Positions 1-10,316 are shown, counted from the first letter of the stretch. The stretch is DNA of 64,000 bases from an uncultured Bacteroidales bacterium (GCA_900317715.1 ONHS01000005.1:1-64000), one strand, 5' to 3'. Notes: generated from the sequence alone by a model not told the origin. Translations and numbers: made by a program.

Positions 1-3000
1 TTGGAAACCTTGCGCCGTGATGGTCACGTTGTCAGGGTTAGCAACAGAACCGTTCAGCGTAGCGGAGTTGTACGTCACGTTGGTAGCGTCTGCCGTGGTA
101 GCGGAAGGCTCGGTGGGTTGACCTTGCTGTTGCGTCGTGAAGGTCAGCTCGTCGCCGTAAGTCGTCATATTTGCTGTTGTAGCAAATGCACGATAAGTGT
201 AGGACGTACCAGCGGTCAGGCCAGTGAGGTTGTAGGTCATCGTCGTACCTGTTGCGCTCACTTGCGTGTAGGTACCGCCATTGGTGGCCTTCCACTCAAA
301 ACCACGAGCGGTGATCGTCTGGTTACCAAGGTTGGTGATTGCACCGTTCAAAGTAGCTGAAGTCTGCGTGATAGCAGAAGCTTGGTTGGTCACCACTGTG
401 GGCTCAATGACAACAGGTGCAGAACCATCGTTGTCATAAACCTTCACATTGTCAAGACCGACACCATGACCATAATCCAAAGCAGCAATAAAGATAATCT
501 GATATTCAGAAGATGGGCTCGGCAATGCGATAGAATCCATCTGCCATGAAGAGATATCATTCGTGAATGACACTAACAATTCAGCATTTGCGGAAGGTGA
601 AGTCTTATAATAAACATGCAATTCATCCTGATCACCAGCCCAAACAGATTGAATATGATAGAATGAAAGATAAGGATTCGTCAATGACGTAAGGTCAAAA
701 ATCGGAGAAGCAAGCTGTGCCTGATTACCATTATGATTACTTGCAGAAGCTGTAACGCATGATGTTCCCTCCGGTAATGTATAACTGGAATTGTAGCTGC
801 TGCTTATTCCCCAGTTAACAGTGCCGATCGCAGGTGTTGCAGTCCAACAACCAAGACCATTCTCAAATCCTTCGGTATAGGGGAAGGTAACAAATGTTTC
901 ACAAGGAGTCATGAATGAAACACTAGCGGGTGAAGAGGTACCTTCTGTGCCGCAATCAGCTGTAACATAAACGGTATAAGAGGTAGAAGCAACCAAACCA
1001 TTGAGATCGTAAGTGGTCGAAGTGGTGGTAGCCGTCGTGCCCGTACCAGGAGTGAAGCCATTAACACCATATTCCACAGTGTAACTATCTGCACTTCCTG
1101 TCCAACTGATAGTAGCAGAAGAGGTAGTAACATTCGTAGCAGTCAGAGCTGCTGGCATAGAACATGCAGAGCAGTTCGGTGAAAAGACGTAACCGCTGGC
1201 GGGGAACTGATCCATTGTAGGAGATTCGTACAATGTAGCGCCATCAGGGCCAACGAGTGTGAAGCTTGCCTCGTAGGCATAGCTACCGGCATTCCATGAC
1301 AGTGTTGTGGAAAAACCGTGACACAAGTTAACATCGACGGATGCTGAAGAGCCTGAGCTCAAACCGAGAGTAGCCACCGTAATGCCGTTCTGAATAACGT
1401 CCAAAGTACCGCCATTCCAACCATCACCGTAAGAGTCAGCGAGATTGAAAGTATAGGCACATTGATTTTCAACTTCGCACATTGCCGTATTGAAGTTTGC
1501 AGAAGCTGCAGAAGAGGTACCATCTACAGCACCACAATCTGCCGTCACATACACTGTGTAGGATGTGCCAGCCGTCAAGCCAGAAAGATCGTAGGTGGTA
1601 GCAGTGGTTGTTACCGTGGTACCTGCACCCGGCGTGAAGCCAGCCTCACCGTATTCGATTGAGAAAGAGTCAGCATTGCTGGTCCAAGTCACCGTAGCGG
1701 TTGCCATACCAATGTTGGAAACCGTCACATTCTGCGGAGCAGGACATGCCACTAAAGTGGTGAATTGGATCGTGATGGTAGCATCGGGGTTGTCTTCAAC
1801 GGAACCGCAATTGGTCACCACATACACTTGGTAGGTGGTTTCCGGATCGAGGCCGGTCAACTCCAAAGTAGTATCGCTGGCGGGAAGAGTCTCCCAATCC
1901 GTTTCAGTGGAAGCCTTGTAATAGACCGTCCAAGCGGTGTGGGTCTCGTCTTCATCTACCCAAGAAATGGTGGCATTGTGACCGTCAACATTGGTAGCCG
2001 TCACGCTGGTCTTCACAGGAGAAGGACAGTCAGGGACGAGTTCCACGGTGAAATCGTCGAGGTTCCAAGATGCAGTAGTGTTACTGGCATTGGTGTATCG
2101 AAGGGCAATGCGCGAACCAGCGGGGGCCGTCACACCGTTGAAGTCGAACGGACCCATATAGCTACCATTGCCAGAGACACCGTCCTGGCTGCCACGCGGG
2201 CCAGGGACACCGGCATCAGCCAAGAACACGAAAGTGGAGGTGTCGTTAATATCGGTCATATAACCGATTTCGACAGCACCTGTACCAGGGTGAGGAACAG
2301 CTGTGGCCCAGAAGGAGAGGCGGAGATCAGAAAGGTCGTTGGTGAAAGAGGGCAATACCAATACGTTGATGGCACCCTTGAATTCTGCAGAGTTCTGACC
2401 TGAATGACAAGATTGCGCATATCCGCAATAGACGAACGGACCGTTGGGATGGACAGGAGTCTCCCAGCAGAGGAATGATTGTTCACCGCCGCCAGTATAA
2501 CCTTCAAAATTCTCAAACCATGGGGTATCATCTGTAACAGTAATAGCATCACATGCGGTACTGAATGAATAAGAAGAAGAAAGAACGGAAGAATCACTGC
2601 TGCAAAGAGAACGCAAATACACCTTATAATGGGTGGCAGGAGTCAGATCCGTGAGTTCAATAGTGGTGTCGGTGGCAGTATAGTAAGCCGTGTCAGCACC
2701 ATTTATCAAATAGACAACATAACCATCAGCATTTCCATTCCATGTGAGGGTTGCTCCTGTTGTGGTGATGTCGCTGGAAGCAATATCCGTAGGAGCACTA
2801 CAACTCAAGACAGACACATTCACATTAGAAATAACTGCACCGGGTTGCGTACCAGAAGAATAGTCGTTACGCCAAACGAACACCACTTTTGCAGTAGAGG
2901 TAGCATCGGGATTTTCATTAGGATTCGGCATAATAGCGGTAACGTGCACAGTATTACCACTGGTCAAATTAAATCTGTAAGGATTACCACTGGATGTTGA

Positions 3001-5295
3001 GTAGCTCATGTAGTCGCTGAAATCGAAAGCGTACGTAGTATTGGTATAGTAATCCCAAGAGCTATAAGTGGTGGAGGTGGAAGCAGGATATTCTTCAGTG
3101 GCAGGAGCCAAGAGCAGCTTCATGTAGTCGTAGTTGCTCTCACCGCCTACATTCACGTCAAATTCGATAACCAATTCAACTGCATCACCCACCGTGAACA
3201 ACTTTTCAGCGGTAACCACAGAGGTTGACGTGAGGCTGTAACCAGGAGTCGTGCCATCGTTGGTCACGAACATTGCATCTTCAGTACCAACGGTACCCAC
3301 AGTCCAATAGTTGGCACATGTACCATTATTCAATTTCCATTCCGCAGCCGTGGAGAAATCAGCTGTGTAGGGCAGCTCCACGGGAACTTGCGTCGTAGTA
3401 AATGTGATGGTGGAGGTGGAAGAAAGACCGTCGTTTGCATCCGTACAGTCGGAATTCACATTCAAGGTATAGCTCGTGTTCGGTGTCAAACCATAAAGTG
3501 TAATGCTGTTGTCCGTAACCACATCCTGAGTGCCAGTGCCAAGTGTGTCAAAACCAACTTCGCCATATTCCACATTGTAGCTAGGAGCGGTGCCGACCCA
3601 AGTGATGGTGGCCTCGTCAGAAGCAAGAGCGGAAACAGTCAGTGAAGCAGGTGCAGGACATGCAATCAGCGTGGTGAAGGTGTAGAGGATAGTAGCATCT
3701 TCAGCAGGAACGCCACCGCAATTGGTCACCACATACACACTATAGGTAGTCTCAGGATCCAGACCAGTGAGCATCAAGAAAGTGTCTGTAGCAGACATGG
3801 GAGTGTAATCATCGTCACCAGCTGCCTTATAGTAAACCGTCCAAGAGGTGTGCGTTTCATCATTATCCACCCAAGAAATGGTGGCGTTATGACCATCAAC
3901 ACCCGTAGCGGTCACGCTGGTCTTCACAGGAGAGGAACAAGTCGGTGCCAATTCCACAGTGAAGTCATCAAGGTTCCAGGAGTTGCTGGGGCCGCTGCTA
4001 GTGTAACGGAATGCGATACGACCAGAAGTGGCTTGAATGCCGTTGAAATCAAACGGTCCCATATAGGCACCAACCCCATCACGGGAAGAGGGAGTGCCAG
4101 CTAAGCCGAGCAATTCAAAGGAAGTGAGATCATCCATATCAGGAAGCACACCGATTTCCAACGTACCGTTAGAAGGAGTAACTGCCGTTGCCCAAAATGA
4201 GAGGCGCAGCTCGTGAATATCATTTGTGAATTCAGGCATTACAAGCATAAGGTTCGCACCTTTAAGCTCTGCAGAGTTTGCACCAGAGTGACAGGCAGGA
4301 GAGTGACCACAATAGACAAAGGGCGCGGTACCATTATCCACCACTTGTGTGAGTGGAGTAGCCCAACAAACGAACGATTGTGCACCACCGCCGGTATAAC
4401 CTTCAAAGTTTTCAAACCAAGGGTTGTCAGCCGTAATAGTGATAGCGTCGCAACCCGTAATGAACGTTGCTGGGAGTGACCATACCGTCTGGGTGTTGTC
4501 TGAACACTCAATCTGCACTCTCACCTTGTATGTAGAGGATGCTTGCAAACCTGTCAAGTAGGCGACCGTGTCGTATGCGGGAACGGTAGTGGCATTAGCC
4601 CAATCGGTTTGAGAAGAAGGCATGTATTGAACATTGTAGGAAGATGCATTGTCATCTCCACGCCATGAAATAGTGGCAGTAGAAGTCGTGATTTCAGAAG
4701 AAGTCAAACCATAGGGCGTTTTGCACAACGCACCGCCCGTGTAGGTGAATGTCGTTTTGGGAATGAAATTGCGGACATCATTGTAAGCGTAACTGCTTCC
4801 ATTGGAATTGATGCCCAAGAAAGTCGTGGTAGCCCAGTTGGCAGCAGTGGTAGTAATATCAAACAGCAAATTACCACCATTATATGTAAACGGCGTGCTG
4901 AATGTGATAGTGAACTCTTGACCACTGAGGTTGATCGCTCCCGTATATACTTGGGTAAGCGTCACATCATCCAATGTACCGGAAGTGAAGGTTTCCGTAG
5001 TTGTCGTACCTAGACTCACCGTAATAGTGGATGTCAATGCCGTTGAGACACTGTTTTGCAGGTGGAATTTCATCTCTGAAATTTCGCCTGTCACCATGTC
5101 TCCCAACATGCTCTCAGGATAAATAATCTGATTGTGCTGGGCCTCATCCAAGTACAACCCATACATGGGCACGTAGCCATTTGTTGAAGACCCGTCAGCC
5201 ACGGTGAGTACCGATGGCGCGTCCTGCGCTGACAACGGCGCGGCGAAAAAGCCTAACGTCAGGATTGTCAGCATCAATAGTAACACTTTTTTCAT
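1..5295 (-). CDS. Giant secreted fibronectin-III / cleaved-adhesin surface protein, 3' end outside window
   Basis: This open frame of 1,765 codons runs off the left edge without a stop. It starts at ATG 5295 with a Sec signal peptide (MKKVLLLMLTILTLG..., probable cleavage after LSA at about residue 23). The rest is a chain of beta-sandwich modules: many fibronectin type III repeats, with recurring TISWVD, TGLDPETTY and TGLTAGTSYTVYV signatures, and two gingipain/haemagglutinin-like 'cleaved adhesin' modules containing PWFENFEGYTGGG and WNLDDFTVEL. There is also a DSYGDGWNGG module at about residues 1270-1375. Residues about 281-552 and 913-1192 are a clear internal duplication. No catalytic domain is visible. 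By family it is expected to be exported, probably through the T9SS encoded at 28-34 kb, but its sorting domain lies outside the window. It is followed upstream by a second protein of the same type. Confidence 0.85.
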   Translation of the reverse strand, partial: MKKVLLLMLTILTLGFFAAPLSAQDAPSVLTVADGSSTNGYVPMYGLYLDEAQHNQIIYPESMLGDMVTGEISEMKFHLQNSVSTALTSTITVSLGTTTTETFTSGTLDDVTLTQVYTGAINLSGQEFTITFSTPFTYNGGNLLFDITTTAANWATTTFLGINSNGSSYAYNDVRNFIPKTTFTYTGGALCKTPYGLTSSEITTSTATISWRGDDNASSYNVQYMPSSQTDWANATTVPAYDTVAYLTGLQASSTYKVRVQIECSDNTQTVWSLPATFITGCDAITITADNPWFENFEGYTGGGAQSFVCWATPLTQVVDNGTAPFVYCGHSPACHSGANSAELKGANLMLVMPEFTNDIHELRLSFWATAVTPSNGTLEIGVLPDMDDLTSFELLGLAGTPSSRDGVGAYMGPFDFNGIQATSGRIAFRYTSSGPSNSWNLDDFTVELAPTCSSPVKTSVTATGVDGHNATISWVDNDETHTSWTVYYKAAGDDDYTPMSATDTFLMLTGLDPETTYSVYVVTNCGGVPAEDATILYTFTTLIACPAPASLTVSALASDEATITWVGTAPSYNVEYGEVGFDTLGTGTQDVVTDNSITLYGLTPNTSYTLNVNSDCTDANDGLSSTSTITFTTTQVPVELPYTADFSTAAEWKLNNGTCANYWTVGTVGTEDAMFVTNDGTTPGYSLTSTSVVTAEKLFTVGDAVELVIEFDVNVGGESNYDYMKLLLAPATEEYPASTSTTYSSWDYYTNTTYAFDFSDYMSYSTSSGNPYRFNLTSGNTVHVTAIMPNPNENPDATSTAKVVFVWRNDYSSGTQPGAVISNVNVSVLSCSAPTDIASSDITTTGATLTWNGNADGYVVYLINGADTAYYTATDTTIELTDLTPATHYKVYLRSLCSSDSSVLSSSYSFSTACDAITVTDDTPWFENFEGYTGGGEQSFLCWETPVHPNGPFVYCGYAQSCHSGQNSAEFKGAINVLVLPSFTNDLSDLRLSFWATAVPHPGTGAVEIGYMTDINDTSTFVFLADAGVPGPRGSQDGVSGNGSYMGPFDFNGVTAPAGSRIALRYTNASNTTASWNLDDFTVELVPDCPSPVKTSVTATNVDGHNATISWVDEDETHTAWTVYYKASTETDWETLPASDTTLELTGLDPETTYQVYVVTNCGSVEDNPDATITIQFTTLVACPAPQNVTVSNIGMATATVTWTSNADSFSIEYGEAGFTPGAGTTVTTTATTYDLSGLTAGTSYTVYVTADCGAVDGTSSAASANFNTAMCEVENQCAYTFNLADSYGDGWNGGTLDVIQNGITVATLGLSSGSSASVDVNLCHGFSTTLSWNAGSYAYEASFTLVGPDGATLYESPTMDQFPASGYVFSPNCSACSMPAALTATNVTTSSATISWTGSADSYTVEYGVNGFTPGTGTTATTTSTTYDLNGLVASTSYTVYVTADCGTEGTSSPASVSFMTPCETFVTFPYTEGFENGLGCWTATPAIGTVNWGISSSYNSSYTLPEGTSCVTASASNHNGNQAQLASPIFDLTSLTNPYLSFYHIQSVWAGDQDELHVYYKTSPSANAELLVSFTNDISSWQMDSIALPSPSSEYQIIFIAALDYGHGVGLDNVKVYDNDGSAPVVIEPTVVTNQASAITQTSATLNGAITNLGNQTITARGFEWKATNGGTYTQVSATGTTMTYNLTGLTAGTSYTYRAFATTANMTTYGDELTFTTQQQGQPTEPSATTADATNVTYNSATLNGSVANPDNVTITAQGFQ

Positions 5296-5381
5296 ACTTT
5301 TTTAGTTTGGTGAATATTGAAATTTGTTGATTGTTAATATCTTAAAAAGAACCTATGCTGTCTATTACAATTTGCAGCCCG

Positions 5382-5389
5382 CAAAGATA
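5382..5389 (-). promoter_or_regulatory. Bacteroidota -7 box for the giant surface protein
   Basis: The minus strand reads TATCTTTG, matching the Bacteroidota sigma-ABfr -7 consensus TAnnTTTG, 87 bp upstream of the ATG at 5295. No clear TTTG -33 box was found at the usual spacing. Confidence 0.6.
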
Positions 5390-5430
5390 CAACTTTATCT
5401 TATCAGATGCCAATTGTTGATAACTTTTTT

Positions 5431-5478
5431 ATAAACTAAAAGGTCGTTCGGAGAAATCCGAACGACCTTTTAGTTTAT
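5431..5478 (-). terminator. Perfect 22-bp inverted repeat, terminator of the 5.5-10.2 kb gene
   Basis: The two 22-nt arms, 5431-5452 and 5457-5478, are perfectly complementary around a GAAA loop (TTTC on the minus strand). The arm has an AAGGTCGTTCGGA core with A/T-rich outer ends, so the outer stem provides the U-rich part of an intrinsic terminator. It lies about 60 bp beyond the stop of the minus-strand gene and upstream of the next gene's promoter. It would work in either direction. Confidence 0.7.
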
Positions 5479-5510
5479 GGTTGAGAGTTTTTGGTTTAGT
5501 GGTTTTCTCT

Positions 5511-5545
5511 AAACCATAAACCTTAAACCCTAAACATTAAACTAT
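5511..5545. repeat. Heptamer tandem array (AAACCCT family)
   Basis: Five consecutive 7-bp units are AAACCAT, AAACCTT, AAACCCT, AAACATT and AAACTAT. Both the stop of the frameshifted gene (5537-5539) and its inferred ancestral stop (5542-5544) lie inside the array. The same family recurs at 42821-42848. Confidence 0.75.
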
Positions 5546-8500
5546 TTTTTCACGAATCTCTTCGTCACCACACCTTGTTCGGTGGTCACGATACATGCCG
5601 TTGGCCAAAGCAGAAACGTTGATGTGGGTCGTGTTGTCGATCACGTTGACCGTGTTGATCAGTTTACCATAGACATCGTAAACCTCCATAGCGGTCACGT
5701 TCACGTCGCCGTCAATGCGGACATCAACGAATTCCTTGGCAGGATTCGGGTAGAGAGTCACGTTACTTTCGAGGTAGCTGTTGATGCCCACCAGCGTGGT
5801 TTGAACGACAGATGCTGTCCAGTCACTCAAGTTGTCGCCACCACAATTAGCCTGTACCTGCATTTCGTATGCGGTATGCACTGCCAAGCCGTGGAAGGTA
5901 TGAGCGTTTTCGTATGCAACCTCCGTAGTCCAATCTTCGGTGCCCTGCTCGCGAAGGCGAACATTCCAGCTCTCCACTGCGTCGTTGTTATCCCAAACCA
6001 AGGAGATGCTTTCTTCATCGTAAGAGGAGACAGCAAGACCCGTCGGGGTTTCGCAAGGTTCATACGGAATGGGCTCGAAATAAGCCGTGAGAGACAATGT
6101 CATATTGGCATACATCTGGGGAACAACCATGCTTACCGTTGGAGCATAAATCGTGTCATACATGGTCATACCTGCTATCGATGCAGACTCAATCCAATAG
6201 AGGAAGTTGTAACCAGGGTTAGGAACCGCGGTAATTACAGATTCGTCACCCACTGCATACTTATGGATGCCAGGAGCAGGATTGGTGGTACCCATTGTTG
6301 CATCAGCAGTGTTGAGAATGACCGTCAAGCTGTCAGGAGCAATGGTACCATCGTCGAAGATAGCTACAATATCAATCTCGCCAAATTGGGCAGCCGAAGC
6401 AGTAATAGGAAGAGTAAACGGACTCGTTGGGACAGTGCCTGCTGTCTGACCAGCAACAGAAAGTTGCCAACCGACGAAATCAACATTAGCGTTAGGGAAT
6501 GCTTCTAATACTATTGAGTCACCCACAGCCAAAGTATAAGTACCCGGAGCAGGAGTAATAGTACCAAGAGCAGGGTTGTTAATCGTAAGATTGATGGTCA
6601 AAGAATCAGTCACAGGAGCGGAGCCAGGTTCGAAAATGGCGGTAATATTGACGGTAACATCATAATCAGCATATTCCTGACTCACAGAGCCAAAATTAAT
6701 CGGGTTGCTGAAATAGACCATGTCATTCGTAATAGTGAGGGAATCAATATGCACTCCGCTCTCATAAAGATCAACTCTCCAAGCAGACAACATATAACCA
6801 TCGTTAGGCACAGCTTCAGCAATCATGTTGTCGCCAACATAGATGGTGTAGGTGCCAGGTGCAGGAATGGTGGTACCCATGGTAGCATCGTTCACAGCGT
6901 ATGTGATCGTGGTGCTGTCAGGAAGACCAGCCACGAAATTAGCAATGAACGTAATGTCACCATATGCCATCAATGCTTGAGCCAGAATATAATATCCATT
7001 AGCGTATTGTGGACCCAAAGAGGTAGTATCTCCAATAGAACCACGAATAAGATCCCATGATTCGAAAATGTGGCCAGGATTAGCTTGCGAACCGAAATAG
7101 ACGGTGTCACCAGCAATATAAGAGTAAACACCAGGAGCAGGAATGGTGGTACCCATGGTAGCATCGTTCACAGCGAAGGTCACTGTCAAGGTATCAGGCA
7201 CATACGCACCTTCGTAAATCTCAACATCATCAATCATCAAAACATATTGGTCAGTGCAGTCGTGGTGACGGAAAGCCACGTAGATATCTTGACCAGCGTA
7301 TGCTGACAAGTCGAGAACTTTCTGCTCTTGGGCACCATTGGTGATTGTCCACTCATTCACCATCGTGAAGGCGCTGGTGTCGGTAGTTGTCGTAGAAACA
7401 TACACACCGTAATGCTCGGCAGGATAACTGGGAGCTGATTGAACAGTCCACTCCATTGTAATATTACTACTTGCAGGGGCGTGCAACTTCGGGCTGATGA
7501 ACCAGTTGTCAGGAGTCACAGCTGAGTAAGTAGCGTTAAGATAAGAGTATGAGAGAGCACTTCCCGCTTCAATACCCGTATAGTCTTCATTAAAGGTCCA
7601 AGCATAACCGTCGTTATCGGCATCAACGTTGGTCCAGCAGTTACGAGTGGGGCTGTTGAGGTCGAAAGTCTCTGAGAAAGGCAAGTTGATGGCCGTGGTA
7701 GCACAAGAAGTCGTAGCAGCAATGACCATCATCACGGCACTGTCGGTAGCAGAGCAGATAGACTGCACACCGAAAGTGTAAGCGGTGTTGACATCAAGAT
7801 TGTTGAATGTGTAACTATTCGTAGTGACATTTGCCACAAATGTTTCGCCATTATACAAATCATAACTTGGAGCATTGCCAGTCCAGCTGATGGTGATGCT
7901 GGTCTGGGTAGCCTCGTCAACGGTCAAGCCCAAAGCAGGCATGCATGACGGACAAGGAGTTTCCAAAGTGAAGAACACGGTGTCTGCCAAATCATCGCCA
8001 TTAGCAGAGAACACAGCAGCACTACCGCCATCGAGGATTGTGAAATCGGCTTCATCTGGGTACGATCCTGTAACCCAGCTGAAACTCACGGGGTATCCAG
8101 GACAAACGTTGAACGTATGAGTCATACTACCAGTACCGTAGGGGAGAGTGAAGGTACCCACTGTGACACCGTTTTGAATAATGTTGATGGCATTGCCATT
8201 CCAACCATCATTGTATGAATCTGTACCATTGATTGTAATAGAACACATATCTTCTGGCAAGCAAGCATCGGTCGTAAAACTGACAGGAGAGGTCCATTCG
8301 CTAACAGTAGTAGCATCACATACGGTTTGTACTGACACAGCGTATGTGGTGGCGAGATCAAGGCCTGTCAAGGTGTAAGGGCTGGTGACGTTGTTAACAA
8401 CAGTACCATTTACATCAATATTGAAAGAAGTTTCATCAGAGTACCAAGTCACTTGAGCTTCATTACCTCCTGTGTAGTTAACAGTAATGCCTGTAGGTTT

Positions 8501-10195
8501 AAGGCAACCGCCTAAAGCACCTTTTACAATACGGATCTGGTTCTTCGAATTTTCAACCGCTGCATAAGAACCATTGTGATCCGTACTCGTCACATCAAAA
8601 TTGACATTGTCGTCATAAACTCTGAGAGCCTGATTATTGGCATTGAAAGCCAAAAACGGGACAGAAGACACCCAACTTCCGCTATTATCATCAACGATGA
8701 TAGCTATATTGTTCAACCCTGTATACACAAAGCCGGAAAGCGGAATAGTAGTCCATGATTGAGGAGCAAATGTCACTGAACCACTGAACTGGAGGTCAGC
8801 AACGGTAGCGCTAATCCAGTCTTCAGAGTTTGCAAAAGTATCTTTTACTGTATTGACAATGTAGATGGCAAGGTCACGGGTGCGTGATTCAGTGCCATTG
8901 TTAAAGAAATCAATGCTTTCGATAAGGCCTTGATCGCCCAATTCTGCAACCGTATAAATCTGTTGAGTCAGGGAATAGTTATAATATGTATAGGTAGGCA
9001 AATAGCCGTTGATGAAATCACCTGAGCCTATAACGGTCTTAGTAGTGGGTTCAACGCGGATGGAGTTGCTCCATACACTTTGATCATCCATGTCGCAATA
9101 AGCGCGAACTTTAGCCATATAAACAGAATCAGCAACAAGATTGGTTAACGTGAAAGGATTCGTATTGGCAGTAATAATATTGGTGGAATCATCATTAAGA
9201 ATAATTTGCCAAGCATCAGCAGTACCGTTCTCTGTCCAGCTCAAAGTTGCTTCTGTTGAAGCATTAGGATTGAGGGTGACAGCAAGATCTGTAGGAACAG
9301 GACACGAAATCAGAGTCGTGAAATTGACACTCTTGTATCCGCTCTCAAAATCAACACCACAGACAGACTTCACTCTTGCATTGTATTGAGTGTTCGAAAT
9401 AAGGCCACTCAAAGAATAGGTAGTGTCAGTAAGAGAAGTCACAGCCCAAAGAGTATCATTCGCAGCTTTATATTCAAAAACATAGTTGCCAACAGTACTG
9501 TTCCAAGTGAAGGTTGCTTCATGAGCAGTTACGCCAGAAGGAATAAGAGTTGAAGGTCTCTCACAAAATTGACCGGAAGGAGTAATATTGATAGAAATAA
9601 CATTTCTTAAAGAAGTCTTGGCAGTAGCCGTTATACCAGACATGTTGAGGGGATTATAATCCGTACCATCACGACGGACATACATGGCTCTACTGACTCC
9701 ATCTTCCGTTTGGAACACCTTGCCATTCAAACCACTCTTCCAAGCACCCGAATTGTTGTCAAAACAAATCAACAAATTGCCTGTACCGCTATAGGTAAAC
9801 GGCACAGTTAATTCAAAGGTGTAAGCAGAGTCGGTAGTGTTGTGCACAGTAACCGAACCGGAATACACAACATCGCTGGCTGTAACAGGAATCCAGCTGG
9901 TAGTAGTAGCGAACTCCCCAGCTTCAACCTCCAACATGTAAATGTCAAAAGGCATGGTATGGAGGTCACTTGCACCACGCATCCATATAGTAATGGAATG
10001 GATGGTACCAGCCGTTCCTATCTCGCTAGGTGTGTAAATCTGCTGAGAGTAGGAATACTCGTAAAGCGAATTCATCGGAAGATACGTATTGTCCGTTGCC
10101 GTACTCGTATCTCCGATCATCACGCTGGTTTGCGCGCTCAATGCAAACGGCAAAAACAATACCGCCAGCATTAAAAATCGTAGCATTTTTTTCAT
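5537..10195 (-). CDS. Giant secreted adhesin with FN3, cleaved-adhesin and B-repeat modules; T9SS type-A sorting domain frameshifted at the end
   Basis: The protein has 1,552 residues and a Sec signal peptide (residues 1-21, cleavage after LSA). Fibronectin III modules alternate with other sandwich domains. A DSYNDGWNG module lies near residues 650-745 and matches the one in the neighbouring giant gene. A gingipain-type cleaved-adhesin domain spans about 830-1000 (NLPFSETFDLNSP, WFISPKL, VLMIDDVEIYE). Four InlB-B-like repeats containing ATMGTTIPAPG or GTITPAPG span about 1000-1370, then one more FN3. The end (about 1470 on) is a type-A T9SS sorting domain: NVTLYPNPAKEFVDV, EVYDVYGKLINTV, ANGMY. 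After ANGMY the frame is wrong. Two bases appear lost at about 5590-5594, and the next frame reads VTTEQGVVTKRFVKK followed by a stop at 5542-5544, the canonical ending. It is expected to be T9SS cargo if the break is not real. Confidence 0.88.
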   Translation of the reverse strand: MKKMLRFLMLAVLFLPFALSAQTSVMIGDTSTATDNTYLPMNSLYEYSYSQQIYTPSEIGTAGTIHSITIWMRGASDLHTMPFDIYMLEVEAGEFATTTSWIPVTASDVVYSGSVTVHNTTDSAYTFELTVPFTYSGTGNLLICFDNNSGAWKSGLNGKVFQTEDGVSRAMYVRRDGTDYNPLNMSGITATAKTSLRNVISINITPSGQFCERPSTLIPSGVTAHEATFTWNSTVGNYVFEYKAANDTLWAVTSLTDTTYSLSGLISNTQYNARVKSVCGVDFESGYKSVNFTTLISCPVPTDLAVTLNPNASTEATLSWTENGTADAWQIILNDDSTNIITANTNPFTLTNLVADSVYMAKVRAYCDMDDQSVWSNSIRVEPTTKTVIGSGDFINGYLPTYTYYNYSLTQQIYTVAELGDQGLIESIDFFNNGTESRTRDLAIYIVNTVKDTFANSEDWISATVADLQFSGSVTFAPQSWTTIPLSGFVYTGLNNIAIIVDDNSGSWVSSVPFLAFNANNQALRVYDDNVNFDVTSTDHNGSYAAVENSKNQIRIVKGALGGCLKPTGITVNYTGGNEAQVTWYSDETSFNIDVNGTVVNNVTSPYTLTGLDLATTYAVSVQTVCDATTVSEWTSPVSFTTDACLPEDMCSITINGTDSYNDGWNGNAINIIQNGVTVGTFTLPYGTGSMTHTFNVCPGYPVSFSWVTGSYPDEADFTILDGGSAAVFSANGDDLADTVFFTLETPCPSCMPALGLTVDEATQTSITISWTGNAPSYDLYNGETFVANVTTNSYTFNNLDVNTAYTFGVQSICSATDSAVMMVIAATTSCATTAINLPFSETFDLNSPTRNCWTNVDADNDGYAWTFNEDYTGIEAGSALSYSYLNATYSAVTPDNWFISPKLHAPASSNITMEWTVQSAPSYPAEHYGVYVSTTTTDTSAFTMVNEWTITNGAQEQKVLDLSAYAGQDIYVAFRHHDCTDQYVLMIDDVEIYEGAYVPDTLTVTFAVNDATMGTTIPAPGVYSYIAGDTVYFGSQANPGHIFESWDLIRGSIGDTTSLGPQYANGYYILAQALMAYGDITFIANFVAGLPDSTTITYAVNDATMGTTIPAPGTYTIYVGDNMIAEAVPNDGYMLSAWRVDLYESGVHIDSLTITNDMVYFSNPINFGSVSQEYADYDVTVNITAIFEPGSAPVTDSLTINLTINNPALGTITPAPGTYTLAVGDSIVLEAFPNANVDFVGWQLSVAGQTAGTVPTSPFTLPITASAAQFGEIDIVAIFDDGTIAPDSLTVILNTADATMGTTNPAPGIHKYAVGDESVITAVPNPGYNFLYWIESASIAGMTMYDTIYAPTVSMVVPQMYANMTLSLTAYFEPIPYEPCETPTGLAVSSYDEESISLVWDNNDAVESWNVRLREQGTEDWTTEVAYENAHTFHGLAVHTAYEMQVQANCGGDNLSDWTASVVQTTLVGINSYLESNVTLYPNPAKEFVDVRIDGDVNVTAMEVYDVYGKLINTVNVIDNTTHINVSALANGMYRDHRTRCGDEEIREKIV

Positions 10196-10265
10196 ACTTT
10201 TTTTTAATTTTGTGAATAATTATGTTAATTAATTTAAGTTTTATATTCTTAATAAAAACAAAATG

Positions 10266-10273
10266 CAAAAATA
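10266..10273 (-). promoter_or_regulatory. Bacteroidota -7 box for the second giant adhesin
   Basis: The minus strand reads TATTTTTG (consensus TAnnTTTG), 70 bp upstream of the ATG at 10195. The surrounding sequence is strongly A/T-rich, so chance occurrence is possible. Confidence 0.45.
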
Positions 10274-10316
10274 CACTCTTATTCGCTCCCTTCAGAAAAA
10301 AGTTATGAACAGAATA

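Noticed and set aside
1..360. Plus-strand open frame at the window edge
   Set aside because: The minus strand carries a continuous 1,765-codon frame with FN3 repeats and signal peptide.
5582..6508. 308-residue plus-strand frame
   Set aside because: Opposite to the adhesin C-terminus with B-repeats and T9SS domain. No signal of its own.
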